Positions 43,971 through 54,912 of a stretch of 64,000 nucleotides of DNA are shown here, piece after piece. The stretch lies in contig JADJQY010000013.1 in NCBI GenBank assembly GCA_016712505.1, forward strand, positions 62,001-126,000. Direction: 5' to 3'. This DNA is from Candidatus Eiseniibacteriota bacterium. GTDB lineage: Bacteria > Eisenbacteria > RBG-16-71-46 > CAIMUX01. The notes under the pieces are model-generated. The model was given only the letters and a program-made list of their open reading frames with translations, ran no database searches and was not told where the DNA came from. The translations under genes were made by a program, and so were the position numbers. How positions within the stretch are numbered: the first letter of the stretch is position 1; each line of letters starts with the position of its first letter.

Positions 43971-44342
43971 GTGACCGAAGAGACAGGTTCGGAGGCGCCG
44001 GATCGGAGGCCGCTCGATCCGGAGGAGCCCGAGATCGCTTGCGAGGATCTGAAACGGCGCATCGCGGCGGGGGAAGATCTCTACCTGCTCGACGTGCGGG
44101 AGCCGCACGAAGTGGCGCTCGCCCGGCTCGACGGGGCGGTCGAGATGCCGCTGGCCGGCCTCCCGGCGCGCCTCGGGGAACTACCGCACGATCGGCCGAT
44201 CATCACCATCTGTCACCTGGGCGGTCGGAGCTGGCAGGCGATGGCCTTCCTCAGAGCCCGAGGATACTCCCAGAGCTGGAGTCTGGCCGGAGGGATCCAC
44301 GAGTGGGCCCTGCGGATCGATCGCTCCCTGCGGACCTATTGA
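43971..44342 (+). CDS. Rhodanese-domain protein
   Basis: This 123-residue single-domain rhodanese has YLLDVREPHEVALARLDGAVEMPL and the active-site loop CHLGGRS with the catalytic Cys at its start. It probably carries persulfide sulfur between partners. The GTG start has AGAGGGGAG upstream. It lies 61 bp before the M16 peptidase gene. Confidence 0.92.
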   Translation: MTEETGSEAPDRRPLDPEEPEIACEDLKRRIAAGEDLYLLDVREPHEVALARLDGAVEMPLAGLPARLGELPHDRPIITICHLGGRSWQAMAFLRARGYSQSWSLAGGIHEWALRIDRSLRTY

Positions 44343-44403
44343 AGTCGCGCCCCTGCGACGGATCCGGGGTGATCGCCCCGGTCGAACCCTTGGCGGAGGA
44401 CAG

Positions 44404-47134
44404 ATGACAGGACAGTCAGTGATCCGTGCGGCTCTGTGGGGCGCCCTGCTCGCGAGTTCCTTCACCGCGGCGCGGGCGGAGATTCTGGTCCAGACCCTGC
44501 CCAACGGCCTGACCGTGATCCTGGAAGAGGATCACAGTCGACCGATTGTCTCTGGGGCCCTGGTCGTGAAGGGCGGGAGCCGCACCGAGACCCCGGATCT
44601 GTCGGGGCTTTCGCACTACTACGAGCACCTGATCTTCCGTGGCGGCTCGCGCGAGCAGGCAGAGCTGGAGTTCCGCCGCGTCATGCAGCAGCTGGGCGAG
44701 GAGAGCGGCGGATACACCTCCGACGACTACACCAACTATGGCTTCACCGTGCCGAGCGAGAACCTGGACGAGGCGCTGCGGCGGTCGACCGATGCCTGGA
44801 TGGGCCTCGACCTCACCCAGGAGAAGGTTGACAAAGAGCGCCGTGTGGTGATGGAGGAGTACAACCAAGGGCAGGATCGACCCGACTATCGCCTCTACTA
44901 CGCCATGCTCGAGTCGGTTTTTCAGGTGCATCCCTACCGGGTGAGCCCGATCGGCCGTCGCGAGGTGATCGAGGGGGCGAGTCTCGAGACCTTCCGCACC
45001 TTCTACGAGGAGCGCTACGTTCCGAACCACATGATCCTCGCGTTGGTGGGAGATCTGCGGGTGGAGGATACGCTGGCTCGGGTGCGGGAACTGTGGGGTG
45101 GATTCACCCCAGGGCGCGCGGCGTTCGAGCAGGGCTTGATCGAGCCGGAGCAGCGGGAGTTCCGCTTCCGCCAGGAGACGCTGAACACGGCGCAGGCCCG
45201 CGCCACGCTCGCGTTCCCGATCCCGCCGGCCAACCATCCTGACCTTCCCGCGCTCGAACTCCTGGCCGCGATCCTGGCCAATGACGACGGCGCGCGCCTC
45301 TGGCAGGTGCTCAAGGTGCGGGAGGACCTGGTGCGCTCGGTCAGCGCCTACGCGGATCGCCGGGTCGATCCGGGACTCTTCGCCATCGACCTCGAGATGG
45401 ACCTGGAGGACGCGGGAACCGCCCTGGATAAGGTGGTAACCGCGCTGGCCGATCTGGCCGGCAACCCGCCGTTGGTGGAGGAGGTGAATCGAGCGCGGAC
45501 TGCGCTGCTCGCCGCCCGGACCATGCAGCAGCAGACTCCCTTCCGGCGAGCCGAGGCGCTGGCCGTGGCGCAGATGCTTGGCACGGCGCACGATGTCGAT
45601 CGCTACCCCGCGCTTCTCGCTGCGGTGACCCGGCAAGACGTCGCGCGGGTGGCGCGAATCTACCTCGCCCCCGAGCGGGGCAACCTCGCCCTCGTCCGCC
45701 CGACCGAGAGCGAACCGTTCGATCCCACCACCTGGCTCGCCGATTGGGTCGAGGAGTGGCGGGAGATGGAAACCCGCGCGGACGGATCGGCCGGCGCCGC
45801 GTCGCTGGTCCCGCAACCCGCCTCGACGCTGCCGGTCGTGTCGGGCAGCGCGAGCGACGGCGCGGATGCGGCAACCGGCCCGACCCTGATCGCCCCCACC
45901 GCGCTCCGCCGGGTGCTGCCGAACGGGGCGCGCCTCGTGGTGCGTCCGGATCCGAAATCCGGCGTGGTCGGTGCGGTCGTCCTGATCCGGGGAGGTCAGT
46001 GGGCCGAACCGGAGGGGAAGGATGGGTTGGCCAACTTCGTGGCGAACCTCCTCGACAAGGGGGGCGGCAGGGAGGCGACAGACCGAGATCGCGCAGATGC
46101 TGGCCGACCTCGGCGCAGATCTCGAGGTGAGCGCCAGCGCGGACTACATCTCGATCACGGTCGAGACGCCCGCAGGGGCGCATCGGAATGCGCTCGAGAT
46201 CCTGGCCGACGTCGCCGTGGCGCCCACGCTCCCGCCGGAAGAACGGGAAAAGGTGCGAGAGGATCTGCGGGCGCAGATCGCGGGATTGAGCGATCGCCCC
46301 TTCGACGCGTTGAATCGGGAGTTCTACGACCGGCTCTATCGCAAGTCGCCCTACCGGAAACCGCTGCTCGGCACGGAAGAGTCGATCACCGGCATCGCCG
46401 AGTCCGATCTCCGGGAGTTCCTGGCCCGGACCGTGGTCGGGGCCAACGTCGTCGTGTCGGTCAGTGGCCCGGTCGACCCCGCGGCGATCGAGAGCTGGGC
46501 GCAGGGTCGGTTCGGTCGTCTGCCTGCAGGGAAGGCGATCGCGATCGACGCGCGCGTGATCGACGGCGCGCCGAAGGAGGCGGTCGAGGTCACGATCGAA
46601 CGCGACAGCGAGCAGGTGGTCTATAACACCGGTTGGCCCACGGTCAGCGTCACCGATCCGGACTACATCCCCCTGCGCACCGCGGTCGGAGTGCTCGGGG
46701 ATCGATTCTTCTTCAAGTACGTCTACGAGAAGGGGGTCGCGTACCGATCCTGGTTTTACCAGACCGAGCGGCTGGGCGCCGGGTCGGCACAGAACGAGAT
46801 GGGAGTCTCTCCCTCGATCTACCGCCAGATCTCGACCGAGGTGGTGGAAGACCTCGCCCGGTTCACGGCCGAGCCGATTCCGGCGGAGGAGCTTTCGGCT
46901 GCCCAGCGGAAGCTGATTTCTCGGCACTACCTGGGCCTTCAGACCAACCTCGCGCTGGCCCAGCGCCTGGCCTTCTATGAACTCTCGGGCCTGGGGATCG
47001 AGGAGATCGACCGCTATCCGGTCGAGGTGCGGGAGGTCACTCCGGAGGAGGCAGGCGCGGCGGCGCGGAAGTACCTGCCGGAGGGACGCTCCACCCGTGT
47101 GGCGATCGGAAAGGCGAGCGATCATCAACCCTGA
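44404..47134 (+). pseudogene. M16 zinc peptidase (two-domain), interrupted by one frameshift
   Basis: With one frame correction this is a 909-residue exported M16 (pitrilysin/processing-peptidase) protein. A signal peptide (LWGALLASSFTAARA) comes first, then the catalytic domain with the inverted zinc motif H71YYEH75 and VVMEEYNQ. A Pro/Ala/Ser-rich linker (about 455-495) and a second, inactive M16 domain follow. The reading changes frame at a run of six G (46059-46064): the first frame ends in unrelated Arg-rich sequence, and dropping one G gives NLLDKGAAGRRQTEIAQML without a break. The peptidase is probably intact in the real genome, or recently disabled. Confidence 0.82.
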
Positions 47135-47144
47135 GGCAGCGGAG

Positions 47145-48365
47145 GTGGAGGCGAGCGCGAAGGGGATGCATCCCTCGATCGTGACCGTGTATGGCGCGGC
47201 CTTCGCTCAGGGGGCGGTCGGGATCGCCTTTGCCGCCACCAGCGGAATCTTGAAGACCGAGTTCGGAGTGCAGGAAACGACCTACGGCGCGCTCTTTCTC
47301 CCGATGCTCGGAGTGGCCACCATCGGGTCGCTTTGCGGCCCCGGGATCCTCGAGCGCGCTTCGCTCCGCGGGTTGTATCTCCAGGGGGCAGCGGTGCTGG
47401 TCCTCGCGATGGTCGGCCTCGGCTTGCTCCCGCTTCTCCCCGTCGGGACTCTGGTGCCCGCCTTGGTCGCGATCGCGGTGTTGCTGGGGGCCGGTCTGGC
47501 CTTGCACGGCCTGGCGATCAACACCGCGGCGATGGAGATCGCGCCCCAGGCGCGGACCGCCGCCCTTTCCGCGCTTCACGGGACCTTGGGGCTCGGTTGC
47601 GCGCTCGGCCCGGCGATGGTCGCGGCGCTGCGCGCGCGCGGTGTCTGGTGGCTCGCTCCCCTCATCCTGGCCGTCGGGATCGGCCTGCCCGCCTTCAGCA
47701 CCTGGCTGCGCACGCCGCGCGTCTTTCGTGCTCGGGGCGCGCGGTCCGAACGGATCTCGTGGGCCGGACTGCCGCTGCGCTTCCATCTGTTCGCCGTCCC
47801 AGGGTTCTTCTACGGCGTGAGCGAGTCGACGCTGGTCAATTGGGCCGTGCTCTACTTCATCGGGACGAAGGGGCTGTCGCTCGCGGCCGGCGCCGCCGCG
47901 CTCTCGGCGTTCTGGATCGCCATGACCGCGGGGCGATTTCTGGCCAGCTTCGTTCTCCGCCGGATTCCGATGGTCCCGTTCTGTGCCGTCCTCTTCGTTG
48001 CCATGAGCGCCGCGTTCTGCGCCGTGCGGTTCGCCCGGACCGAGACCCAGGCGATCGTGGCCTATGCCTTCGCCGGCCTGAGTTGCAGCGCGGTGGTACC
48101 GCTCTTGATCGGCCTCTTCGCCGCCAACTCCGATCGACCGAGCGCCCAGGTGACCGCCTACTACACCGCAGCGCTCTTGGCCGGAATCGGGTTCGCGTCG
48201 GTCGGGGTCGGCCCGATCGGCGCGCTGGTGGGAATGAATCCGCTCTTTCTCGGATCGGCGCTGGTGCCGCTCCTCGGGCTCGGGTCGTTGCTGCTGCTTC
48301 GGCCGCGTGAGGCCGCGCGCGGAATCGAGCCGGACGCGCACATCGCTCAGAGCAACTCCCGGTAG
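47145..48365 (+). CDS. MFS transporter
   Basis: The 406-residue protein has about twelve hydrophobic spans in two six-span halves, opening VTVYGAAFAQGAVGIAFAATSGILK, with a central basic loop around TPRVFRARGARSERISW. The substrate is unknown; the fucose-permease-like subset fits loosely. The GTG at 47145 has GAGG eight bases upstream, and ATG 47166 is an alternative. It begins 10 bp after the M16 gene and overlaps the end of the convergent glycosyltransferase by 19 bp. Confidence 0.82.
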   Translation: MEASAKGMHPSIVTVYGAAFAQGAVGIAFAATSGILKTEFGVQETTYGALFLPMLGVATIGSLCGPGILERASLRGLYLQGAAVLVLAMVGLGLLPLLPVGTLVPALVAIAVLLGAGLALHGLAINTAAMEIAPQARTAALSALHGTLGLGCALGPAMVAALRARGVWWLAPLILAVGIGLPAFSTWLRTPRVFRARGARSERISWAGLPLRFHLFAVPGFFYGVSESTLVNWAVLYFIGTKGLSLAAGAAALSAFWIAMTAGRFLASFVLRRIPMVPFCAVLFVAMSAAFCAVRFARTETQAIVAYAFAGLSCSAVVPLLIGLFAANSDRPSAQVTAYYTAALLAGIGFASVGVGPIGALVGMNPLFLGSALVPLLGLGSLLLLRPREAARGIEPDAHIAQSNSR

Positions 48366-49540
48366 ACCTCGTTCATCCGCTCGACCTGCCGCACGATGTC
48401 GAACTCCTCTTCGATGTGAGCCCGCCCGGCCCGTCCCATTCGCGGCCACCGCGCGGGATCGGAGAGGAGATCGTCGAGCCGCAGGGCGAGCGCCTCCACA
48501 TTTCGCTCCGGCGCGAGGAAGGCGCTCTGATTCTCACGGGTGACCTCCGGAATGTCGCAGTGCACCGTGGCCACCACCGGTAGGCCCACGGCCTGGGCTT
48601 CGAGGAGGCATACCGGCGCGCCACCCTCGCTGTCGCCGTCCGCCGCGGTGACACTCGGTGCCATGAAGAAGTGCGCGCGCTCCAGCTCCGCGCGATAGAC
48701 CGCCGGAGGCTGGTAGCCCAGCAGGTCGACCCGGCCAGCGAGCTCCGGTCCGCGCGCGAGCTGTTCGATCTGCGCCCGCTGCGGGCCGTCGCCGATGATC
48801 CGGAGTCGTACCCGCGGGTGGCGCCGCGCGATCCGGGCGAATGCCTGGAGCGCGAACGGGATCCCCTTCTTCTCGCGAAACGACGCCGCGATCAGGCCGA
48901 TGATCGGGGCATTCCCCGGAGGAACGCTCCGTTCGGCGAAGCGGAACTGCTCGAGCGGGATGCCGAGGTGGACGACGCGAATCCGGTCCGCGGGGGCGCC
49001 GATCTTGACCAGCGTCTCCCCCATGAACGGCCCCTCGGCGATGAAGCGATCGGCGTGCTTCCAGAGGCGCGTGTAGAGCGCGCGCCAGTAGGCGCTCCGG
49101 GGCAGCATGCCGGCGTCCCGTCCGTAGAACGAGACCACGAACGGGCGCTTGGGCTCGGTCGCGGTCATCACCGTTCGCGCCCCCTCCCAGCCGAGATGTG
49201 CGTGGATCAGATCGACTTTCTCGCGTTCGTAGATTGCCCGGTACGGCTCGGCGGGGAATTGCCCCAGGAGGTACTTGGAGACCAGCGTCCAGAGCGGGTC
49301 GGCGCGACGCACGCCATCCTGGGCGCGGGGATTGCCCAGGTTGTAGACCGGCGAGAAGGGGAAGACCGTCTCGTTCTCGGTTGCCTGGGTGATCACCACC
49401 GGCCGGAACGAGCGGTTGTGCACCAGCTGGGTATGAATCCAGCCTCCGGTGAGGAAGAGGTACGGCGTCACCAGGTGCGCGACCGCGCGCTGGTCGCCCG
49501 GCGCAACTCGGAGCGCCGGGTTGGACGGGTCGAGGTTCAT
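48347..49540 (-). CDS. Glycosyltransferase, GT4-type (GT-B fold)
   Basis: The 397-residue protein has the C-terminal GT4 donor domain with HLGIPLEQFRF, RLRIIGDGPQRAQIEQL, the catalytic E-x7-E region SEGGAPVCLLEAQAVGLPVV, and AFLAPERNVEAL. The N-terminal half is the acceptor domain (HLVTPYLFLTGGWIHTQ, DLIHAHLGWEGA). It resembles colanic-acid or exopolysaccharide transferases. It overlaps the upstream glycosyltransferase by ATGA, so they form one unit. Confidence 0.9.
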   Translation of the reverse strand: MNLDPSNPALRVAPGDQRAVAHLVTPYLFLTGGWIHTQLVHNRSFRPVVITQATENETVFPFSPVYNLGNPRAQDGVRRADPLWTLVSKYLLGQFPAEPYRAIYEREKVDLIHAHLGWEGARTVMTATEPKRPFVVSFYGRDAGMLPRSAYWRALYTRLWKHADRFIAEGPFMGETLVKIGAPADRIRVVHLGIPLEQFRFAERSVPPGNAPIIGLIAASFREKKGIPFALQAFARIARRHPRVRLRIIGDGPQRAQIEQLARGPELAGRVDLLGYQPPAVYRAELERAHFFMAPSVTAADGDSEGGAPVCLLEAQAVGLPVVATVHCDIPEVTRENQSAFLAPERNVEALALRLDDLLSDPARWPRMGRAGRAHIEEEFDIVRQVERMNEVYRELL

Positions 49541-50814
49541 GCCATCCCCTTGGCCGCGGCCCGTTCGTAGAGCGCGACCTCCTGCGCGAGCCGCGCCGCG
49601 GGATCGACCAGCAGCGTGCGAATGTGATCGTGGGCCGCGCGGCCCATCTGCTCCATCCGCAACCGGTCGGCGAAGAGCGCGGCGAGCATTGCCCCCAGTT
49701 GCGGCAGATCCTCCGTTCGGAGGAGAACGCCGGTCCGGCCGGCCTGCACCACCTCGCGTGTCGTCCCCACATCGAGCGCTGCCACCACGCGGGCACAGGC
49801 CATCGCCTCGAAGACGGGGTTGCTCGCGTTGGTGCGGTCGAGCAGCGAGAGCACGAAATCTGCGCTTCGATACCACTCGGGGAGCTCCGCCTGGTGAACC
49901 GCTCCGACGAAGTCGACCTGCGCGGAAACCTGCATCGCCTCAGCTGCCCGTTCCAGGGTTGCCCGCTCCGGACCGTCTCCCAGCAAGGCGAGGCGCGCGC
50001 CGGGGTATCGGTCCCGCAGTCCCTTCAGCGTGGCGATGGCCCGCTCGAGCTTCTTCTCGTCCGCCAGTCGCGTCACCGTGATGAGCAGCGGATCTCCCGG
50101 CGCCAGTCCGAGGCGGGTACGGATCGCGGTCTCCCGCGGTCCGGGGGCGAAGCGGTCGAACTCGAGACCGTTGCGCAGATGGTGGAACACACCCGGATCG
50201 ACCCGGCATCGGCGGACCACCTCGGCGCCATTGGCGCCGTCGTTGGTCAGGAGCAGGAGCTGGGTGCGGGTCCGGAAGGCGGCGATCTCGGGGAAGTTCG
50301 CGTAGTAACGCAGCGGATCGCCCAGATTGAGCGAGAGGTTGTTCCCGAAGAGACGGGTTGCGTTGGCCACGCCCAGCTCGACTGCGAGTCGTCGTGCCAC
50401 CGGTGCCTCGAAGACCCCGAGAGCGAGGACCAGGTCCGGCCTCACCGCCCGTGCCCGGTCGACCGCCGCCGCGTAGCCCCAGCTCTGGTAGGCGCGCCAG
50501 TTTTCCCAGCGGGACCAGAGGCGCTGGAGGAGTGGCAGATTGGCGTCGGGGAGGAAGGAGCGCCGGGTCGAGGTGCGGTGGAGCGCGCAGCCGGCAAAGC
50601 TCTCGATCAAGGAGGTGCGGCTCGGGCTCCCTGCGCCCGGCTCCTTCGCTCGTCCGTCGGCCTCCGACGGCTCCGCCGGTTCCGCCGGGAGCGAGACGTC
50701 TACCTGGTGGCCCGCCCGAGCCAGCGCTTCCAGCGTGCGGCTGAAGGCGGTGGCCCCCTTTCCTTCTCCCATCGACCAGAAGGAGGGGAGGGCGTAGATC
50801 GCAAGCACCTTCAT
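49537..50814 (-). CDS. Glycosyltransferase, GT4-type (GT-B fold)
   Basis: The 425-residue protein begins VLAIYALPSFWSMGEGKGATAFSRTLEALARAGHQV. A donor-domain core follows: ITVTRLADEKKLERAI, LALLGDGPERATLE and NPVFEAMACARVVAALDVGTTREVV. A 60-residue insert rich in Glu, Ala and Ser near the N-terminus is unusual. It is the first gene of a two-gene transferase unit for a surface glycan. The ATG at 50814 has no strong ribosome site. Confidence 0.88.
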   Translation of the reverse strand: MKVLAIYALPSFWSMGEGKGATAFSRTLEALARAGHQVDVSLPAEPAEPSEADGRAKEPGAGSPSRTSLIESFAGCALHRTSTRRSFLPDANLPLLQRLWSRWENWRAYQSWGYAAAVDRARAVRPDLVLALGVFEAPVARRLAVELGVANATRLFGNNLSLNLGDPLRYYANFPEIAAFRTRTQLLLLTNDGANGAEVVRRCRVDPGVFHHLRNGLEFDRFAPGPRETAIRTRLGLAPGDPLLITVTRLADEKKLERAIATLKGLRDRYPGARLALLGDGPERATLERAAEAMQVSAQVDFVGAVHQAELPEWYRSADFVLSLLDRTNASNPVFEAMACARVVAALDVGTTREVVQAGRTGVLLRTEDLPQLGAMLAALFADRLRMEQMGRAAHDHIRTLLVDPAARLAQEVALYERAAAKGMA

Positions 50815-51660
50815 CGGTTCGAACCCTGTTTCATGCCGGTAGCAATCATGGCAGCGGCATTGTAGCGTCGCGCGTCGATCACCGCCCTGGTTTTGCGACA
50901 CCCGGCGCGCTATCGTCGCCGATCCGGACCGGAAGCAAGGGAGGACCACGAACGCCGATGCTGCGCCACGAGATCACGAGCGAGCTGGCCGCCCATCGCG
51001 GCTATCTGCGGCGCAGTCTGGTCTTCCTCGTTCTGGGGATCCTCGCGGTCCGGTTCGGCGGTCTGTTCGGTCGGGAGATCGGCGTGTCCCTTCTGGTCTG
51101 GCATGGGCTGCTCGCCTTCACCCAGCCGATCTTCTCGATGCTCGGGAGAGAGCGCCGGGACCAGCGGGACGGCCTCGCCCCCGGGGAAGCACGCGCGGTG
51201 AGATCCCTGGCCCGGCTCTTTGCGCTCCTGATCGTCACCCTGCCCTCGACCATCGTCCTGGCCGTCTTCTTTCTCGGACGCGTGGGGCGCGACGCCTTTC
51301 TGACCCCGTTAGCGGCCAGCGTCGGACTGCTGATCGGTGGGGTTCTGCTCGTCCTGGTCAGTCTTGCCGCCGTGGTCTTTCTGACCCGATCGATCGCCGC
51401 GGTCGCTCTGGCCTACGCGGCGATCGTGGTCCTGGTCGCTCTCGGCTCGACCGAGGTCGGACTCTCGTTGATCCCCTGGGTTGGATTCTGGCTCGCCCTC
51501 TCGACCGGCACCCCCTGGGGGTTCTCCATCATCTTCCTCACCCAGGTGACCTGGGCCTGCATGGTGGCGATGCTGGTCTACGAGGCGCTGCTCGCTCGAT
51601 CCCCAGATCCCGGGAGCCGCGCCGCGGAGCCGAGCTTGCCCGCGGCCCTCGACCCGGCGG

Positions 51661-52227
<567 letters not shown>

Positions 52228-52314
52228 GAGCGCCTCCTTTGGGTTCGATCCCCGGAGATTCGCCCATGCCGGGGCGCTTCGCAACCCCCGGAGAATCGGA
52301 CCGCGGGGCGTTTA

Positions 52315-52332
52315 CCGACCGGCTCCGGTCGG
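52315..52332. other. Hairpin just upstream of crcB
   Basis: CCGACCG pairs with CGGTCGG around GCTC, ending 16 bp before the crcB ATG. It may act in the leader. The surrounding bases do not fit the fluoride riboswitch core. Confidence 0.4.
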
Positions 52333-52348
52333 CTATAACCGGCGGGTG

Positions 52349-52723
52349 ATGAAACTCCTTTGGGTAGGGCTAGGCGGCGCGATCGGCGCGATCCTGCGGT
52401 TCCTGATCGCGGAGCTGGTGCAGCGCGGCACGCGGCAGGGCGGATTTCCCTGGGGCACGCTCGCGGTCAATGTGATCGGCTGCCTGGTGATCGGCTGGGT
52501 AGCCGGACATGCGCTCGGTCGTGGCGGCATGACCCCACCGGTGCGCTACTTCGTGGTCATCGGGGTCCTCGGCGGGTTCACGACCTTCTCCAGCTTCGGC
52601 CTCGAAACCTGGAGCCTGGCCCAGGCCGGCCAACTGAGCACCGCATTGGCCAACATCGCCCTCCAGATGCTGCTCGGTCTGGGCGGCGTCGCGGTCGGCA
52701 TGTGGGTCGCGCGACTGGGCTAG
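52349..52723 (+). CDS. crcB: Fluoride exporter/channel CrcB (Fluc)
   Basis: The 124-residue membrane protein has four spans and the Fluc signatures GGAIGAILRFLI, GTLAVNVIGCLVIG and GVLGGFTTFSSFGLE. Fluc proteins form dual-topology dimers that export fluoride. ATG 52349 directly follows an in-frame GTG (52346). It stands alone between the acetyltransferase and the convergent S9 peptidase. Confidence 0.95.
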   Translation: MKLLWVGLGGAIGAILRFLIAELVQRGTRQGGFPWGTLAVNVIGCLVIGWVAGHALGRGGMTPPVRYFVVIGVLGGFTTFSSFGLETWSLAQAGQLSTALANIALQMLLGLGGVAVGMWVARLG

Positions 52724-52761
52724 CCTCTTTCCGCGGCCCGCGCCGCTCTTGGGTCACCGGG

Positions 52762-54729
52762 CTACCGGGTCTCCGACAGCGGCTGCAGGTGCTGCTTGAA
52801 AAAGGCGACCATCCGGCGGAAGTAGGTGAGCCGGTTCTCCCGCTTGGCGATGGAGTGTCCCTCGTCGGCGAAGATCAAACTGTCCAGCGGGACGCCGTTC
52901 TGAGCCACCGCGCGTAGAATCTGTCGCGCTTCGCCGATCGGCACCCGCTGATCCTTCACTCCGTGCACCACCATCAGCGGTCCGCGGATCCGCGTCGCGC
53001 GTGTCAGGGGCGAGATCGACTCGAGAAATGCGCGGTCACTCAACGGTCCGTACTCGTTCTCCCGCAGTGCCCGTCGGTAGTCGGCGGTCTGCTCGAGGAA
53101 CGAGACGAAGTTGGCGATTCCCGCCTGCTCCACTCCGACCTGGAACAGATCAGGGTACTCCGCCATCACCGCCATGGTCATGAAGCCGCCGTACGACATC
53201 CCCTTGACCCCCATGCGCCCCGGGGCTGCGTATCCACGCTCGAGGAGCCAGCGCGCGCCGTTGGCCACATCCTCGATCGCTCCCTGCCGTCCCTTGTAGT
53301 TGTCGGCATCGAGGAATCGCTGCCCGTACCCGGTCGAGCCGCGAAAGTTCGGCGCCAGGATCCCGAAGCCATGCTGCAACAGGTAGCCGTAGTGGCGGTT
53401 GAAATCGGGCCGCGACTGTCCCTCCGGGCCGCCGTGAACGTCGACGATGAAGGGGACCGGCCGTCCGACGGTGAAGTCGGAGGGCAGGTACAGCCAGGCC
53501 GGGATTTCGAACCCGTCGCTGCTGGCGTAGCGGATCAGCTCCGGGGCGCGGAAGATCGTCGGATCGATTCCGGCCCACGGAGCGAAGGTGAGTTGCCTCG
53601 GGCCTGCCGTGTCGAGACGCCCCTGCTGCGCGGCGCGGAAGTCCCAGACCCAGGCGTCCGGGGGCAGGGTGGGGGAGTTGTAGGAAAAGCAGAGCAGTCC
53701 CTCGTCGGTCGGTTGCGCGGTCGAGACGATCCCGGCCAGCTCCGGGGTGGGGAGCAGCTTCCCCGACTCGGTATCGAGGAGCAGGATGCGCGAGTAGCCG
53801 TTCTGGTTCTCCACCCAGGTGAGGTAGCGACGCGAGGCCGACGCGCCGTAGGTCTCGACGTCCCATGGAGAGGTGGGATCGCCGACCGCGCGAAGGGTGA
53901 GGCTCTCCAGGTCGAGGTACATGAAACGCGAGACCCCGCCCGCGCCCGCGGTGGAGATCATGTACAGACCACGGCTGTCCGCGGAGAAGAACGGGGCGGA
54001 GTACTGCACCGCCCCCTCGTGCGGCGTGAGGTGTCGCACCGCCTTGCTCGCCAGGTCGAGCAGATAGAGATCGTTGTTGTTGCTTCCGGTCGAGGTGTAG
54101 AAGAGCAGCCGCCGGTCGTCGCCACTCAGGTCGCAGACCGAGTTGGTGCCGGAGCGCTCCAGGACCAACCGATTCTCCCCGGAGCGGAAGTCGTGGACGA
54201 AGAGCGAAAACGAGGTCCGCTCGATCTGGTTCGCGCAGTAGTAGACCGAGAGGCCGTCGGCGCTCCAGCGCGGGGAGGCGTGACGCACCGAGGGATCGTT
54301 GGTCAGCGCCTGCACTCGTCCGGTGGTCAGGTCGATCAGGTGGATCTGGTCGTTCTCGCTTCCGGGCGAGGCGAAGCCCGAGAGAGCGTAGGACAGATCC
54401 TCATTCTCAACCATGTAGGTGATCGGGCCGGGAAGAAAGGTGATCTGGGTGGGAAAGCCGCCCTGATCGAGCCGGTAGAGCTGGCTGGTTCCGCTGGCCG
54501 CGGAGAAGTAGAACAGCCGCCGACCATCCTGGCTCATGCTCGGGCTGAAATGGCCGCCGATCTGCATGAACGTGTCGATGTCGGGGACCCCAGCGTCGGG
54601 GAGGAGCGCGCGCAGCGCCGCGCCGCCGGCGTCTTTGCCCGACCCGGCGATGCCCGCGAGGCCAACGACGGGAGAGAGCAGCAGGGCCGCGAGGAGCGCG
54701 GCCAGAAGCTGCCGCCGGATTGGTGCCAT
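52762..54729 (-). CDS. S9 prolyl-oligopeptidase family serine peptidase, exported
   Basis: The 655-residue protein begins with a signal peptide (LLAALLAALLLSPVVGLAG). Residues about 60-400 form WD/beta-propeller-like repeats (SPRWSADGLSVYYC, SAPFFSADSRGLYMIS). The alpha/beta-hydrolase domain follows with the nucleophile Ser512 in GMSYGGF, an Asp in KDQRVPIGEA and a His in DEGHSI. It probably degrades peptides in the periplasm. The start is fixed by AAGGAGG five bases before the ATG, although the frame stays open far upstream. Confidence 0.92.
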   Translation of the reverse strand: MAPIRRQLLAALLAALLLSPVVGLAGIAGSGKDAGGAALRALLPDAGVPDIDTFMQIGGHFSPSMSQDGRRLFYFSAASGTSQLYRLDQGGFPTQITFLPGPITYMVENEDLSYALSGFASPGSENDQIHLIDLTTGRVQALTNDPSVRHASPRWSADGLSVYYCANQIERTSFSLFVHDFRSGENRLVLERSGTNSVCDLSGDDRRLLFYTSTGSNNNDLYLLDLASKAVRHLTPHEGAVQYSAPFFSADSRGLYMISTAGAGGVSRFMYLDLESLTLRAVGDPTSPWDVETYGASASRRYLTWVENQNGYSRILLLDTESGKLLPTPELAGIVSTAQPTDEGLLCFSYNSPTLPPDAWVWDFRAAQQGRLDTAGPRQLTFAPWAGIDPTIFRAPELIRYASSDGFEIPAWLYLPSDFTVGRPVPFIVDVHGGPEGQSRPDFNRHYGYLLQHGFGILAPNFRGSTGYGQRFLDADNYKGRQGAIEDVANGARWLLERGYAAPGRMGVKGMSYGGFMTMAVMAEYPDLFQVGVEQAGIANFVSFLEQTADYRRALRENEYGPLSDRAFLESISPLTRATRIRGPLMVVHGVKDQRVPIGEARQILRAVAQNGVPLDSLIFADEGHSIAKRENRLTYFRRMVAFFKQHLQPLSETR

Positions 54730-54912
54730 GGAGCCTCCTTGACGGTCGACCTCCCGACTATACCCTGCTCGACCAAGCAGAGCCCAGCGGGTGAATCGGA
54801 GGTCCGAACGCCGGGCAACGGACCTCCGTCCCACGGTTGCCGCCGCGACGGCGCATGAGTAGGCTCTGGCAGGATCGAAGCAGACAGGCTTCCCGGCAGG
54901 AAGGATCGTCGC

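Noticed and set aside
52236..52256. tRNA T-arm-like sequence (GGGTTCGATCCCC)
   Set aside because: No matching acceptor stem, D arm or anticodon arm lies upstream; that DNA is the start of the acetyltransferase gene.
52228..52348. Fluoride riboswitch before crcB
   Set aside because: The region has a small hairpin, but the conserved GGNGAUGG-type core and pseudoknot sequences are not found.
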